This document shows, one piece after another, positions 1-5,819 of a stretch of DNA of 7,065 bases (position 1 is the first letter of the stretch; the number at the start of each line of letters is the position of its first letter). Both the position numbers and the translations under genes were made by a program. Under the pieces are notes generated by a model. The model made no database searches and was not told the DNA's origin. It worked only from the letters and a program-made list of their open reading frames with translations. Source of the DNA: Deltaproteobacteria bacterium (GTDB lineage Bacteria > Desulfobacterota_B > Binatia > UBA9968); contig VBKY01000163.1 of NCBI GenBank assembly GCA_005879255.1, forward strand, positions 1-7,065. The letters are read 5' to 3'.

Positions 1-7
1 CCCATAT

Positions 8-1582
8 TTAGTGCGACTCTCCAACGGCATGCTTTTCGTGTTCTGCAACTGCCGTGAGATTTCGTAGGGTGTATATAGTGCCCTCCGTTGCAGTTTTTAT
101 CACTTGTAATGGCAATTTCATTTCTAGTTCATCTTTGGACGGTAAAAACCATAGGCGGTTTTCTGCGTCAAAATACAAGATAAACCCGTTGCTCTTTGAT
201 AGTCGCCCTTTCATCTCGGTGATTTCATCAGAATAACGCTTATTAGGAAGACGATTATTGGGATCGATCTTCCGCGGGATCATGGCCGCCCGATTGCCTG
301 TAATTGTATAGATAAAGTCTGGAGCATTGCTGAAAATCACGCCAGGGCTCGCGGTTTTTACGAACTTCATCAACTCGGAGGTTCGCCATCGTTCTATAGG
401 AAAACCAAGACCGTTAGAATAGCTTTCGCGCAACCAGATAACTGCCATTATCGATTGCGCCATAAAAATAGTAATGATTAAACAATCGAAGCCAAACCAG
501 CGCCAAGATTTTTCCCGTGGTCTGGTTGCCCTAAGCCAAGCGGTGACGATGGACACCGCCACGATCATAACCCCGACGTATGGAAAAGCCAAAGTGCGAG
601 TATCGAAATAGAGCGGCTGGTCAACGATCGACCAGGAGATCAGCAAAAAACCACAATAGATTAGCACACTCAATCCCGCGACCTGGGCATAGCGTGATCT
701 CGGAAAACCAATTTTTGTACACATCCAAGCCAGTGAAAGAAATAATGCTCCCACAATGACGCGGTTCACCCACGGCGTTGAATCGCCCCAGCCAACCGGT
801 AATAACCACAGACAAATCGTATCGGTCGCTGGCACTAGGTCGATCAGTCCCGGTGGATGGAACCCGAACGTTCGATTGACGGTATTCCCCGCGAGTGAGT
901 AATTTCTTAAAACCCAACCAATCAACGGTAAAGAACTGAGACCAAAAAACATGCCTGCATCGATCAACCTTTTCTTCCAATATTGCTTGCCCAACCAAAG
1001 AATCGCAACGGTACCCGTGAGAATAATGGCAATCCCAACGTATCTCGTAAGACTGCTCAGAGCGATAGTTAGCGACGCCCAATACAGCATCCTGGGGCGG
1101 CCGTCACTTAGGTAGAGCGCCAAGAAACAGAACCCCAAGAATGAGAGGAAAATAAACATTGGTTCGGAAAGCGCCTGTAGATGAATGTGAACCATAGGAA
1201 ATGCGCTGAGTGCGAGATAGCTTGCAAGCAGAGCAGCGATCTTCGACGAAGTAGCACGATAGACTATGAACGCCACAAGAGCCGCATTGGCCGCAAAAAA
1301 AAACGTGCTGGTCGCTCGCGCTCCATCGGGAGGATCCAATCCGAACATGCTAAAGACTGCAATCATAACTGAGTAGAGAGGCGGATATACAGTCACAGGG
1401 GCTAACGCACCCACCTCGTTCAGGAAGTAAATCCCATCGCCGTTTAGGATACTCCGAGCGACACCAATATAGACTATAGAATCTAGATAGAGAGCGAGCC
1501 CCCATGGCGTGCTGATCAAGAGAATGCATGCTCCGACGAACACCAAACCGGAGACTGCAGCGCACAAAGCACTACTACTCAT
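8..1582 (-). CDS. GT-C membrane glycosyltransferase (ArnT/PMT-like, GT39-type)
   Basis: Likely inner-membrane enzyme moving a sugar from a polyprenyl-phosphate carrier to an acceptor on the periplasmic side; donor and acceptor cannot be read from sequence. Seen (numbered from the ATG at 1582): about 11 hydrophobic segments across residues 5-385; an early Asp in LDSIVYIGVARSIL (D34) followed by NGDGIYF and a YPPLYS motif near residue 66, the usual first-loop signature of this superfamily; an FDTRTLAFP motif near residue 326 resembling the family's DPRY/P segment; and a soluble C-terminal part (about 390-524) opening with FSNAPDFIYTITG, typical of these proteins. The frame stays open to a TTG at 1618, but that start has no ribosome site and adds a polar tail; the ATG at 1582 has AAGGAAG 13 bases upstream, so I prefer it, without certainty. 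The gene is more AT-rich than its neighbours and divergent from the ThDP genes. Family confident, role unknown. Confidence 0.85.
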   Translation of the reverse strand: MSSSALCAAVSGLVFVGACILLISTPWGLALYLDSIVYIGVARSILNGDGIYFLNEVGALAPVTVYPPLYSVMIAVFSMFGLDPPDGARATSTFFFAANAALVAFIVYRATSSKIAALLASYLALSAFPMVHIHLQALSEPMFIFLSFLGFCFLALYLSDGRPRMLYWASLTIALSSLTRYVGIAIILTGTVAILWLGKQYWKKRLIDAGMFFGLSSLPLIGWVLRNYSLAGNTVNRTFGFHPPGLIDLVPATDTICLWLLPVGWGDSTPWVNRVIVGALFLSLAWMCTKIGFPRSRYAQVAGLSVLIYCGFLLISWSIVDQPLYFDTRTLAFPYVGVMIVAVSIVTAWLRATRPREKSWRWFGFDCLIITIFMAQSIMAVIWLRESYSNGLGFPIERWRTSELMKFVKTASPGVIFSNAPDFIYTITGNRAAMIPRKIDPNNRLPNKRYSDEITEMKGRLSKSNGFILYFDAENRLWFLPSKDELEMKLPLQVIKTATEGTIYTLRNLTAVAEHEKHAVGESH

Positions 1583-1650
1583 CGATCTGTCGTTGCTTCC
1601 TTGGAATTTAAGAAACAATTGGAGCCGAACAAAATCGAGAAGTTTTTACC

Positions 1651-1830
1651 ATGGATTCGTTACTGAATGCCAGGAAATCCTGCAGTGACGGTGATTTTAG
1701 CAATCGGGAAATCCGGCGACACCCAATGGACTTGACGAATTTAGCCAATCCCAGATATCAAGTGGCGTATGCCCTAGCGGAATTTGGCCTCCGTGATACG
1801 AATACATTGAGCAACAATCGCATTGCTTGA
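1651..1830 (+). CDS. Possible 59-residue small protein, unrecognised
   Basis: An ATG at 1651 opens a 59-codon frame ending in TGA at 1828-1830, filling most of the gap between the divergent glycosyltransferase and the first ThDP gene. A partial Shine-Dalgarno match, GAGAAG, lies 8 bases upstream. The product begins MDSLLNARKSC, is polar and charged in its first half, and has a short amphipathic stretch (YQVAYALAEFGL) in the second; there is no membrane segment or signal peptide. I recognise no family. Its stop overlaps the proposed -10 box of the ThDP promoter, so if real it would be a separate transcript or a leader cistron. It could equally be a chance open frame or a decayed gene remnant. 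Confidence 0.2.
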   Translation: MDSLLNARKSCSDGDFSNREIRRHPMDLTNLANPRYQVAYALAEFGLRDTNTLSNNRIA

Positions 1831-1834
1831 TAAT
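1807..1834 (+). promoter_or_regulatory. Candidate sigma70 promoter for the ThDP genes, with a dyad
   Basis: TTGAGC (1807-1812) and GATAAT (1829-1834) match -35 and -10 consensus at 4/6 and 5/6 with a 16-base spacer, giving a start near 1841 and a leader of about 30 bases before the ATG at 1871. An inverted repeat AACAAT (1813-1818) / ATTGTT (1833-1838) spans the spacer and -10 box, where a repressor could bind. Both are pattern matches only; no regulator gene is in the window. Confidence 0.35.
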
Positions 1835-1870
1835 TGTTAGACAACCTTTGTGAAATGAGGAAAAAATGAT

Positions 1871-3640
1871 ATGAGCGACACTGAAATCAAGAAATCCCCC
1901 CAACGCTGGCAATCCGACGTCATCGTTGATCTGATCAAGCAGTACGAGTTTCCGTACATCGCGCTCAATCCTGGCGCGAGTTATCGCGGCCTGCATGACT
2001 CACTGGTGAATTATGGCGAGAACCAGCCGCCGATGCTGCTGTGCAATCACGAAAAGATCGCCGTCCAGATCGCCCACGGCTACGCCAAGGCGAGCGGTAA
2101 GCCGATGATGGCCATCGTCCACAACGTCGTCGGCCTGCTGCACGCGCCGATGGGGATTTACTACGCGTACATCGATCGCTGCCCGGTCTTTATCGTTGGC
2201 GCGACGGGTCCGATGGACGAAAAGCTCCGCCGCCCGTTCATCGACTGGATCCATACCGCCTTCGCCCAAGGCGATGTCGTCCGCGGTTTTACCAAGTGGG
2301 ACTACCAGCCCGGCAGCATTCACGGCGTGCCGGATTCGTTTGCACGCGCCTACTCGATCATGATGAGCGAGCCGCAGGGCCCGGTTTACATGGTTTATGA
2401 TTCGGCGATGCAGGAAAGCCCGCTCAAAGAGGAGATGGCGCTGCCGAATTACACGGTCAAGGTTCCCTCACGCATCGCGCCTGAGCCAGCGGTCGTCGAA
2501 CAAGCCGCCGACATGCTTGTCGCCGCAAATAATCCATTGCTGCTGACGGAATACGCGGCGCGCATGCCGATCGGTTTTGAACCGACAGTGGAGCTCGCCG
2601 AGACTCTCGGCGCATCGGTTTACGACATCAACAAGCGTCTCGGCTTCCCCAATCGCCACCCGCTAAGCGTGAGCTTTCACAGCGACGCCTTCAAAGGCGT
2701 GGATCTCGTCGCCGCCCTCGACGTGGTCGACTGGACGCGCGGCTCGCATAAGCTCAACACGCAGACACGCGAGATTTCGGTGGTGACCGCGCCTGACTGC
2801 AAGTGGATCGACGTCGGCTTCGCCGACATCGAGATCAGCAAGTGGGCGACCGACTACAACAAGCACCACAATTGGGATCTCCGCGTGCTCGGCGATAGCG
2901 CGCTCTCACTGCCGGCGTTAACCGCGGCCTGCCGCAAGCGCATCGACGGAAACAAGACGACGGCGACGCGCGTCGAGGAGCGCAAAAAAGCTATCGGCGA
3001 ACGACACGCGCGTCAGTGGCAAAAGTGGCAGGAACAAGTGAAGGAGCAATGGAACGAGCGGCCGATGACCGAAGCACGGCTCGCGCACGAGGTCTGGCAA
3101 ATCATCAAGGACGAAGATTGGGTACTCACCGCCAACACGCTCAAGGAATGGGTCCACAAAGTTTGGGATTTCGACAAACCCTACCGTCACGTCGGGCGCG
3201 AGCTCGGCACCGGCACGCAGATCGGCATTGCGATCGGCGTCGCTCTCGCGCACAAAGGGACGGGCCGGCTCGTCGTCGACCTTCAGCCGGACGGCGATCT
3301 GATGTTCGATCTCGGCGCGCTCTGGATGCCGATCAAATATCAGATCCCGATGCTGATCGTGATGTACAACAATCGCGCCTACTACAACGACTGGGCGCAC
3401 CAGATTCACATGGCGCATCAGCGCGGCACCGATCCCGCTCGTGCTTATATTGGCATGGATCTCGAAGGCCCGCCGCCCGACTTCGCGCATATCGCGAAAG
3501 GCATCGGCTGGTATGCCGAGGGACCGATCGAAGACCCGGCGGAAATCGGCCCGGCAGTGAGCCGCGCTGTCGCGCAAGTAAAAGCCGGCAAACCTGCGCT
3601 CGTGGACGCCATCGTCTGGCGTCGCGGCGAAAACGCTTAG
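1871..3640 (+). CDS. ThDP-dependent enzyme, acetolactate synthase-like superfamily (paralogue 1)
   Basis: 589 residues, the usual length for a three-domain ThDP enzyme: Pyr domain about 12-185, central domain about 200-345, PP domain about 397-585. Seen: the cofactor-activating glutamate in CNHEKIAVQIAHGYA (E61); the Mg/ThDP motif as QPDGDLMF with D474 and the paired N500-N501, the 27-residue D-to-N spacing known for acetolactate synthase; and WIDVGFADIEISKW near 312, at the place of the 'IDIDP' strand. Divergent points: LNPGASYRG replaces the PGG loop, HNVVGLLHA (84-92) replaces the TSGPGATN loop, and the motif starts PDGD rather than GDG. A charged helical linker (about 352-397) joins the central and PP domains. 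The cytosolic reaction is inferred to be carboligation or cleavage of a 2-oxoacid; the substrate is unknown, and acetolactate synthase itself is unlikely. A weak ribosome site, GAGG, lies 10 bases before the ATG; the N-terminus aligns with paralogue 2, supporting this start. Confidence 0.93.
   Translation: MSDTEIKKSPQRWQSDVIVDLIKQYEFPYIALNPGASYRGLHDSLVNYGENQPPMLLCNHEKIAVQIAHGYAKASGKPMMAIVHNVVGLLHAPMGIYYAYIDRCPVFIVGATGPMDEKLRRPFIDWIHTAFAQGDVVRGFTKWDYQPGSIHGVPDSFARAYSIMMSEPQGPVYMVYDSAMQESPLKEEMALPNYTVKVPSRIAPEPAVVEQAADMLVAANNPLLLTEYAARMPIGFEPTVELAETLGASVYDINKRLGFPNRHPLSVSFHSDAFKGVDLVAALDVVDWTRGSHKLNTQTREISVVTAPDCKWIDVGFADIEISKWATDYNKHHNWDLRVLGDSALSLPALTAACRKRIDGNKTTATRVEERKKAIGERHARQWQKWQEQVKEQWNERPMTEARLAHEVWQIIKDEDWVLTANTLKEWVHKVWDFDKPYRHVGRELGTGTQIGIAIGVALAHKGTGRLVVDLQPDGDLMFDLGALWMPIKYQIPMLIVMYNNRAYYNDWAHQIHMAHQRGTDPARAYIGMDLEGPPPDFAHIAKGIGWYAEGPIEDPAEIGPAVSRAVAQVKAGKPALVDAIVWRRGENA
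3197..3222 (+). repeat. 26-bp direct repeat shared by the two ThDP genes (copy 1)
   Basis: The same 26 bases occur at 5238-5263 in paralogue 2, encoding RELGTGTQI, and a further 20 bases are identical at 3260-3279 and 5301-5320. Both pairs have the same 2041-base offset. These are the longest exact matches I found between the genes; elsewhere synonymous sites have drifted. They reflect gene duplication plus strong constraint, or a small gene-conversion tract. Confidence 0.7.
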
Positions 3641-3652
3641 GAAAGAGTTCAC

Positions 3653-3736
3653 ATGTTGGTTCAGGGGCTTGCGCGAGGAATCAAAATTTATGGTCGCGAT
3701 ATCCGAGTCACCCAGAGTTGTCATCCTGAACGATAG
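3653..3736 (+). other. 27-codon open frame running into the palindromic repeat
   Basis: Thirteen bases after the paralogue 1 stop, an ATG at 3653 opens a 27-codon frame beginning MLVQGLARGIK. Its stop, TAG at 3734-3736, lies inside the palindromic element that begins at 3720. GGAAAGAG (3640-3647) sits upstream at a plausible ribosome-site distance. It could be the start of a former downstream gene cut off by the element, or chance. No family is recognised. Confidence 0.12.
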
Positions 3737-3780
3737 TGAAGGATCTCGGCCGAGATTCTTCGCCTACGGCTCAGAATGAC
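3720..3780. repeat. 61-bp imperfect palindrome (REP/MITE-like element)
   Basis: The left arm (3720-3749, GTCATCCTGA...GATCTCGG) pairs with the right arm (3750-3780, CCGAGATTC...TCAGAATGAC) at about 24 of 31 aligned positions, with no loop beyond the central CCGAG turn and one bulged base. Sequences of this GTCATYCTGA...GAAGRATCTCG type are known to me as dispersed intergenic palindromes in diverse bacteria; only one copy is in this window. Placed between two tandem paralogues, its transcript would form a long hairpin that could attenuate read-through or protect the upstream mRNA end. No target-site duplication is evident at its edges. Confidence 0.7.
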
Positions 3781-3875
3781 ACTCAATGGAAACGATCTAA
3801 GGAAATACTGAGTAACATTCATTTTCTGAGAATAAAGACGGCTTAGATACCGCCGCACTAACACATCGAATTATT

Positions 3876-3882
3876 AAGGAGG
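3876..3882 (+). promoter_or_regulatory. Strong ribosome binding site of paralogue 2
   Basis: AAGGAGG, a full consensus match, lies 8 bases before the ATG at 3891 and fixes that start. It is much stronger than the GAGG of paralogue 1, so paralogue 2 may be translated more per transcript. I see no convincing -35/-10 pair in 3781-3875; this stretch is AT-rich and could hide a promoter. Confidence 0.85.
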
Positions 3883-3890
3883 AAAATTTC

Positions 3891-5678
3891 ATGGCAAAGC
3901 CAGCACCAAAAGTAGAGACCATTAAGAAATCCGATCGACGGTGGCAGTCCGACGTCATCGTCGACATGATCAAACGCTACGGCTTCGAGTACATCGCGCT
4001 GAATCCTGGGGCGAGCTATCGCGGACTGCACGATTCGCTGGTCAATTACGGCGAGAACGACCCGCCGATGCTGCTCTGCCAGCACGAAAAGATCGCCGTG
4101 CAAATCGCCCACGGCTACGCCCGCGTCAAGGGCAAGCCGATGATCTCCATCGTGCATAACTTGGTCGGCTTGCTGCACGCGCCAATGGGCATTTACTACG
4201 CCTATCTCGATCGCGCCCCCGTCTTCATCATCGGTGCTACGGGTCCGATGGCCGAGCCCAAGCGCCGTCCGTTTATCGACTGGATCCACACGGCCAACGG
4301 TCAAGGCGAAGCGGTCCGCAATTTCGTCAAGTGGGATTACCAGCCGACGACGGTCGACGGCGTACCCGGCTCGTTCGCGCGTGCTTACTCAGTGATGATG
4401 AGCGCGCGCCAGGGACCTGTCTACATGGTTTACGATGCCGGCTTGCAGGAGGCGCAGTTGGATCATGACATCGAGATGCCGCCGCCCGGTGCAGTAGACG
4501 TTCCGACAGCTCCGTCGGCAGATCCGGCCGCTTTGGAGAAAGCGGCGAACACTCTGGCCGGTGCCAATCGCGTCGCGATCATCGCCGACTTCGCCGCCCG
4601 TCCACCACACGGCTGGAATCACATCGTCGAGCTGACGGAGACGTTGGGCGCTTCGGTGTGGGACGTGGGCTCCCGTCTCAACTTCCCGAGTGATCATCCG
4701 CTCAACCTCACCATGGACCCTGACGGCTGCTACAAAGACGTCGACGTCGTGCTCACCCTCGACATCGCCGATTTCGAGAAACCGACCCACGTGCGCGATA
4801 TCGACACGCGCACTGTCGTCAGCAAAGTTGCTGCGAACGCAACCTGGATCGATATCGGCTTTACCGACATCGAGATTAGCAAATGGTCGATGGACTATGC
4901 TCGGCCGTTCTACGCGCAACAGCGCATGACGGCCGACCCCGTTACGACGACGCCGTTGCTGACGAAACTATTGAAGGAGAGAATTGCCAAGACTGCAGGG
5001 CTCGCCGAGAAGATTGCCAAGCGCAAAGAAGAGATCGGCAAACGCCATACCGAAAACCGCGCAAAGTGGAACAAGCAGGCCCAGGAGCACTGGGACTCTA
5101 AGCCAATGACCGTGCCGCGCCTCGCGCTCGAAGTATGGGATGCGATCAAAGGCGAAGACTGGGTCCTCACCACAGGAGACTTGGGCGGCTGGGGCAAGAA
5201 GCTTTGGAACTTCGACCGGCCCTATTGCCACGCCGGACGCGAGCTCGGCACCGGCACGCAGATTGGATTGTCACTTGGCGCGGCGCTTGCCAATAAAGGA
5301 ACGGGCCGGCTCGTCGTCGATTTGCAGCCCGACGGCGATCTCATGTTCGACGCCGGCGCGCTCTGGATCGCGGCGAAATACCAAATCCCGATGCTTGTCG
5401 TGATGTTCAACAATCGCGCTTACTACAACGACTGGAACCATCAACTGGTTCTTGCCAGAACCCGCGGCACGGACCCCAACCGCGCGTATATCGGCATGGA
5501 TCTCTACGGTCCGGATCCCGATTTCGCCGGCCTCGCGAAATCGATGGGCTGGTACAGCGAAGGCCCGTTCGAAAACGCCGACGATCTCAAGCCGGCACTC
5601 AAGCGCGCCATCGAACAGGTCAAGCAAGGCAAGCCCGCCCTCATCGACGCCGTCTGTGATCGCCGAAACCACGGATAA
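3891..5678 (+). CDS. ThDP-dependent enzyme, acetolactate synthase-like superfamily (paralogue 2)
   Basis: 595 residues, collinear with paralogue 1 and roughly 60% identical by eye, highest in the Pyr and PP domains and lowest in the central domain. Seen: catalytic E66 in CQHEKIAVQIAHGYA; HNLVGLLHA (89-97) in place of the GPG loop; QPDGDLMF with Mg-ligand D481 and N507-N508; FNNRAYYNDW after it; and a long Lys/Glu-rich helical linker (about 363-405) before the PP domain. All catalytic positions are kept, so it should be active, perhaps on a different substrate since the central domain and the residues after NDW (NHQLVLARTRGTD against AHQIHMAHQRGTD) differ. It has a longer N-terminus (AKPAPKVETIKK). 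It lies 250 bp after paralogue 1 on the same strand; co-transcription is possible but the palindrome intervenes. A GC-rich hairpin follows the stop. The substrate is unknown; alternatives include oxoacid decarboxylase, carboligase or lyase. Confidence 0.93.
   Translation: MAKPAPKVETIKKSDRRWQSDVIVDMIKRYGFEYIALNPGASYRGLHDSLVNYGENDPPMLLCQHEKIAVQIAHGYARVKGKPMISIVHNLVGLLHAPMGIYYAYLDRAPVFIIGATGPMAEPKRRPFIDWIHTANGQGEAVRNFVKWDYQPTTVDGVPGSFARAYSVMMSARQGPVYMVYDAGLQEAQLDHDIEMPPPGAVDVPTAPSADPAALEKAANTLAGANRVAIIADFAARPPHGWNHIVELTETLGASVWDVGSRLNFPSDHPLNLTMDPDGCYKDVDVVLTLDIADFEKPTHVRDIDTRTVVSKVAANATWIDIGFTDIEISKWSMDYARPFYAQQRMTADPVTTTPLLTKLLKERIAKTAGLAEKIAKRKEEIGKRHTENRAKWNKQAQEHWDSKPMTVPRLALEVWDAIKGEDWVLTTGDLGGWGKKLWNFDRPYCHAGRELGTGTQIGLSLGAALANKGTGRLVVDLQPDGDLMFDAGALWIAAKYQIPMLVVMFNNRAYYNDWNHQLVLARTRGTDPNRAYIGMDLYGPDPDFAGLAKSMGWYSEGPFENADDLKPALKRAIEQVKQGKPALIDAVCDRRNHG
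5238..5263 (+). repeat. 26-bp direct repeat shared by the two ThDP genes (copy 2)
   Basis: Exact match to 3197-3222, in the same reading frame, covering the RELGTGTQI segment at the front of the PP-domain cofactor site. Confidence 0.7.
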
Positions 5679-5690
5679 TTTATCCACTCA

Positions 5691-5719
5691 TTCCCCGCGC
5701 CGCATTACGGCGCGGGGAA
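5691..5719 (+). terminator. Perfect 12-bp GC-rich hairpin after paralogue 2
   Basis: TTCCCCGCGCCG (5691-5702) and CGGCGCGGGGAA (5708-5719) are exact reverse complements around the loop CATTA, starting 13 bases after the stop codon. The stem is very stable, but it is followed by GTTCTATC, not a run of T, so it is an atypical intrinsic terminator; it could also act as an mRNA-end barrier. Flanked by TT and AA, it may slow transcription from either direction between the convergent genes. Confidence 0.65.
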
Positions 5720-5727
5720 GTTCTATC

Positions 5728-5775
5728 AAGAATGCGCGAGTCGCTACGCAAATTTGCGCCGTCCCCACGCATCTT
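5728..5775. repeat. Imperfect 48-bp palindrome with a perfect 12-bp core
   Basis: The core CGCAAATTTGCG (5747-5758) is a perfect palindrome, and outer arms AAGAATGCG / CGCATCTT pair around nearly the same centre with an unpaired middle. It lies in the convergent intergenic region. It could be a second terminator-like structure, a protein-binding dyad or chance; 12-bp palindromes are expected about once or twice in a window this size. Confidence 0.3.
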
Positions 5776-5795
5776 AAAAACCAGCAAATTGAACA

Positions 5796-5810
5796 ATCCT
5801 GACACAGGAT
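5796..5810 (-). terminator. Weak hairpin downstream of the solute-binding protein gene
   Basis: ATCCTG (5796-5801) and CAGGAT (5805-5810) form a 6-bp stem with a 3-base loop, 9 bases beyond the stop of the minus-strand gene. On that strand it is followed by TGTTCAATTTG, only moderately T-rich. It is a possible weak intrinsic terminator. Confidence 0.3.
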
Positions 5811-5819
5811 CGGGCAGCT

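Noticed and set aside
621..1082. 153-codon minus-strand frame inside the glycosyltransferase gene
   Set aside because: Out-of-frame reading of a clearly coding membrane protein; no family features.
2918..3724. Long 268-codon minus-strand open frame opposite paralogue 1
   Set aside because: It lies antisense to the strongly conserved PP domain, has Arg/Asp/Val-rich low-quality composition typical of GC-rich antisense frames, and has no recognisable motif.
3016..3729. 237-codon plus-strand frame overlapping paralogue 1
   Set aside because: It is an Arg/Ser/Ala-rich product of frame shifting within the ThDP gene, which has far better motif support.
3858..4304. 148-codon minus-strand frame opposite the start of paralogue 2
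   Set aside because: Antisense shadow of the conserved Pyr domain; no motif. A similar shadow lies opposite paralogue 1 at the homologous place, as expected from the shared sequence.
1871..5678. Annotation of either ThDP gene as biosynthetic acetolactate synthase (ilvB/ilvI)
   Set aside because: The PGG and GPG loops are replaced, the cofactor motif starts PDG, no small regulatory subunit gene follows, and two copies sit in tandem. Only superfamily membership is supported.
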